Program-made: the position numbers and the translations under genes | The notes under the pieces: generated by a model | Told to the model about the DNA's origin: nothing | Databases searched by the model: none | The model's input: only the letters and a program-made list of their open reading frames with translations | Assembly (NCBI GenBank): GCA_026182355.1 | Contig: JAPFBL010000606.1 | Span: forward strand, 37,501 to 101,500 | DNA length: 64,000 nucleotides | Direction: 5' to 3' | DNA from: Hermatobates lingyangjiaoensis | Lineage: Eukaryota > Arthropoda > Insecta > Hemiptera > Hermatobatidae | In this document: one piece after another, positions 61,791 through 64,000 of the stretch | Position numbering within the stretch: position 1 is the first letter of the stretch | Layout: each line of letters opens with the position of its first letter

Positions 61791-62256
61791 TTTTAAGACT
61801 CAATGCTATAGTCACAATCAATTAATTAATTATAATTAATTAAATTATACCATCTTTATTATAAAATACCATACACATAAAAATTTATAAAAAAAAACGT
61901 TATGACCTCTACTAGTATTAACTTAACTATCAGTTATTAAGTTTATTAATAGAGTGAAGCACAAATGAAAAAAAAAACATCACCTTTTCATAAAATAACA
62001 AAAATTAACATAATGACCTTGGTGAGAATGCATACGTCACTGACATAGTAAATATCAAAATGTAAACACCCAGTTTTACATTTTTAAAGATTATGTTTTT
62101 ATGATTTAAAATATTTTGATGACGTCACACACAAAATGTTGTGGTCAATAAAATTTGCAAAAAGCTGATTTCAGATTTTCTTTAATCATTTGTTTTTAAA
62201 ACATGTTTAATATGTTTTATTGCTTATAACTTTTTTATGTGAAGTCGTAGTCATTA

Positions 62257-62294
<38 letters not shown>

Positions 62295-62324
62295 TATATT
62301 ATATATATATATATGTATATTGAA

Positions 62325-62437
62325 TTGAAATGTGCAGCAGCCTCTGCATTGACAACCTTTTTACTGATAGCCTCTATTTTTCGTACAATCGTCCTTTGCT
62401 CTAGAGGTAATTTCCATAAGTAGTTGGCCAACGACAT
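62325..62437 (-). pseudogene. PLE N-terminal coding remnant, AHFN lineage
   Basis: ATG at 62437 opens MSLANYLWKLPLEQRTIVRK, then IEAISKKVVNAEAAAHFNSI and YIYI into the TA tract. Its partner on the plus strand (62985-63095) continues further, to EDLLPTYTNIYI, showing two different truncation points in one element, both at Asn-Ile-Tyr or Ser-Ile-Tyr codons. Confidence 0.66.
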
Positions 62438-62508
62438 GTTGACAAACAAGGTAAACAATTGATAAAACTAAATGAATATATTGAGAACACGATACACTAA
62501 AAAATCAC

Positions 62509-62542
62509 AAGCTTTCGACCATACATTGGTCATCTTCAGGTT
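62509..62542 (-). ncRNA. hammerhead-like core, AHFN lineage
   Basis: Minus strand: box CTGAAGA (62539-62533), spacer T, stem II GACCA/TGGTC with loop ATGTA, GAA, AGCT palindrome, T17. Stem I 2 bp. Confidence 0.52.
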
Positions 62543-62710
62543 TAAAATATGTTAAAACTATGTATAATATCAATAATAAATAATAAATGAATCTTTAACA
62601 CTAAACAAAACAGGTGTAACAAAAATATAACGGGAGAGAATAAAGTACATAAAAGTAAGACAAACAAAAAGTAAGAATAGTAGGGTTGTAACAACATTCA
62701 GGTCGGACTC

Positions 62711-62975
62711 TCAATTGTTGCCAACCCTACTAGATTCGAGATCTCTAACAAATTTGTAACTGTTATCAAAAGTGGCGCTGCTTGGTATAACATTGAGTTC
62801 ATGATTTTGGATATTGAGGGTAGGTTTAGTATCTTTGATGTGTAGGGCTTCCAAAATGGCTAATCGATCATTGTCAGTGTTATATTGCAGTACTACAGTC
62901 CCTTCAACTAACATGCCTCTTGTGAGCTTGTTACCATGTGCTTCTTCGGTGTGTTTCTTGGGGGCTCCTGCTGAA
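62711..62975 (-). pseudogene. PLE GIY-YIG domain, C-terminal half, AHFN lineage
   Basis: Minus strand: AGAPKKHTEEAHGNKLTRGM, then LVEGTVVLQYNTDNDRLAIL with EALHIKDTKPTLNIQNHELN (the E-A-x-x-I helix of the domain), ending ESSRVGNN and a stop at 62711. The Cys pair and YIG strand are lost at the junction with the plus-strand N-terminal copy (about 62975). The first 20 codons of the longer open frame upstream are antisense to that copy and not genuine. Confidence 0.68.
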
Positions 62976-62984
62976 AGATGCAAA

Positions 62985-63095
62985 ATACGATTGTACGAAA
63001 AATAGAGGCTATCAGTAAAAAGGTTGTCAATGCAGAGGCTGCTGCACATTTCAATTCAATCTGTATCCAAGAAGACCTGCTGCCCACTTATACTA
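62985..63095 (+). pseudogene. PLE N-terminal coding remnant, AHFN lineage, plus copy
   Basis: RTIVRKIEAISKKVVNAEAA, then AHFNSICIQEDLLPTYTNIY, into (TA)n at 63096. It lacks the initial Met segment because it begins at the junction with the endonuclease fragment. Confidence 0.62.
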
Positions 63096-63111
63096 ATATA
63101 TATATATATAC

Positions 63112-63325
63112 ATATCAATGATCAAACCACAGTAAGAAATGGGAAAACAAGACTAAGATCTTTCAACCGTAACAAGCGGTCTTCGTCAGAGTCAAAAACC
63201 CAACTGACTCTGACGAAGACCGCTTGTTACGGTTGAAAGATCTTAGTCTTGTTTTCCCATTTCTTATTGTTGTTTGATCATTGATTGTTGTTTCACGTGT
63301 TTATGTGAAATCTTCTTATATATAC
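63112..63325. mobile_element. PLE family A head-to-head pair
   Basis: Compact palindrome: arms 63118-63205 and 63205-63318 meet at AACCCAACTGACTCTGACGA with almost no spacer. Both cores carry CTGACGA and ACCGCTTGTTACGGT. Confidence 0.78.
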
Positions 63326-63334
63326 ATATACACT

Positions 63335-63655
63335 TGATAAACAGAAAGACGATCCAAACTGGACACAATAACAGTTCAAAATTGAAGATAGGTAGCACAG
63401 AAAGTAAAAGAAACACACTTACAGAATCAAATTTTCGGGCAATCCGTCTTCAGGAGAAAGGAGAAAGGGAGAGATCAAGCACGTTGTAGACGCAACGGCT
63501 TGTAGGTCGGTTACTAGCCATCGCGCCTACAGCGTGCTTGGTCTCCCTTTCTTTTTTCTCCTGAAGACGGATTGCCCGAAAATTTGATTCTGTAAGTGTG
63601 TTTCTTTACTTTCTGTGCTACTTATCACTCTTAATAATATATATATATATATATA
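63335..63655. mobile_element. PLE family B head-to-head pair
   Basis: GATCCAAACTGGAC hairpin (63351-63364), ACTTAC (63417-63422), minus core with TCTTCAG near 63448, centre GGCTTGTAGGTCGG, plus core with CTGAAGA near 63561, GTAAGT at 63592-63597, (TA)n from 63636. Confidence 0.75.
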
Positions 63656-63855
63656 CAAAATTGTCACAATAACACGTGTTATAAATATTCAGGTAACTCA
63701 CCACAAATGAAATATGTGCTTCACTCTATTAATAAACTTAATAACTGATAGTTAAGTTAATAATAGTAGAGGTCAGAAATTCATTTTTTTTTTTATAATT
63801 TTTTATCTATATGGTAATAAACATGGTATAATTAAATTAATTATAATTTATTATT

Positions 63856-64000
63856 TTCTTACTTTATTGTACTTTTCTTTATTTATAACTATACCTTCCC
63901 TATTAGTTCTTACTTTCAATCAACTCTCTTACTTTAATACATTTTCTTGTCCTTTAATAATCTTTTATCCTTCATTTACTTTAATATTCTTAATCTACTT
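63856..64000. other. no feature seen
   Basis: AT-rich DNA to the end of the window. Confidence 0.3.

Larger units (their letters stand above)
62262..63110. mobile_element. PLE element (AHFN lineage) with inverted second start
   Basis: From left: (TA)n, N-terminal frame and ribozyme core on the minus strand, about 160 bp 3' UTR, endonuclease tail on the minus strand, then a plus-strand second copy of the N-terminal frame ending in (TA)n. Confidence 0.72.
61820..63855. mobile_element. fold-back element with about 150-bp inverted arms, filled by PLEs
   Basis: 61820-61975 (TTAATTAAATTATACCATCT, GACCTCTACTAGTATTAAC, CTATCAGTTATTAAGTTTAT) is inverted at 63705-63855 (ATAAACTTAATAACTGATAG, TGGTATAATTAAATTAATTA). 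The 1.7 kb between the arms contains PLE families B and A and the AHFN lineage. Confidence 0.72.

Noticed and set aside
62960..63049. Upstream 25 codons of the 112-codon minus frame as part of the endonuclease
   Set aside because: They are antisense to the plus-strand N-terminal PLE copy and thus a junction artefact.

Overview
This is a eukaryotic, almost certainly metazoan, window: AT-rich, gene-poor and built mostly of nested transposable elements, microsatellites and satellites. Nothing bacterial is present (no operons, no ribosome binding sites, no CRISPR). The transposon set (Penelope-like elements, Jockey-type LINEs, tRNA-derived SINEs, hAT elements, a Helitron relic) and the F-box gene fit an invertebrate, perhaps an arthropod; the sequence alone does not fix the phylum.

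Host genes are few. A two-exon F-box protein gene lies on the minus strand (30355-30020 and 27162-26155), with a 2.9 kb intron packed with Penelope-like elements. A 137-bp minus-strand exon at 52704-52568 looks like the cytoplasmic tail and membrane anchor of an M13 (neprilysin/ECE-like) metalloprotease. A possible small exon lies at 1518-1624.

The dominant content is Penelope-like retroelement (PLE) debris. I see about a dozen sequence families, usually as head-to-head inverted pairs bounded by (TA)n. They carry GIY-YIG endonuclease coding remnants (7.0, 12.8, 27.7, 53.9, 59.8 and 62.7 kb) and N-terminal coding remnants (10.0, 19.9-20.3, 24.4, 29.1-29.4, 43.6, 52.0-52.4, 62.3 and 63.0 kb). 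At the centre of most pairs lies a hammerhead-ribozyme-like core: CTGANGA, a covarying hairpin, GAA, often a short palindromic stem III, then the partner strand of stem I. All four bases occur at the one tolerant box position. Several families place a splice-donor consensus (GTAAGT or GTGAGT) 8-14 nt after the GAA, and a GTCC/GGAC hairpin near their (TA)n junction. This ribozyme/donor/hairpin layout is the most interesting signal here.

The second theme is SINE-to-satellite conversion. One tRNA-derived SINE family (full-length copy with target duplication at 4331-4650) has been expanded internally: its tRNA-like head into a 127-bp array (1.7-2.7 kb), another head-type array on the minus strand (3.6-4.05 kb), and its tail into a 102-bp satellite of about 39 units (45.85-49.83 kb). 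Unrelated arrays have periods near 101, 52, 219, 268, 107, 52 and 77 bp.

Layout: 0-6 kb SINEs and tandem arrays; 6-14 kb PLE pairs and two long polypyrimidine tracts; 14-19 kb degenerate arrays, LINE tail, SINEs and a MITE; 19-25 kb PLE pairs, 219-bp array, hAT element; 25-30.4 kb F-box gene; 30.4-33 kb AT-rich DNA and nested hairpins; 33-41 kb LINE relic, SINEs, two minisatellites and an element inserted into an inverted copy of itself; 41-50 kb 77-bp and 102-bp satellites; 50-64 kb PLE pairs, candidate M13 exon, hAT element, Helitron relic and a fold-back element.
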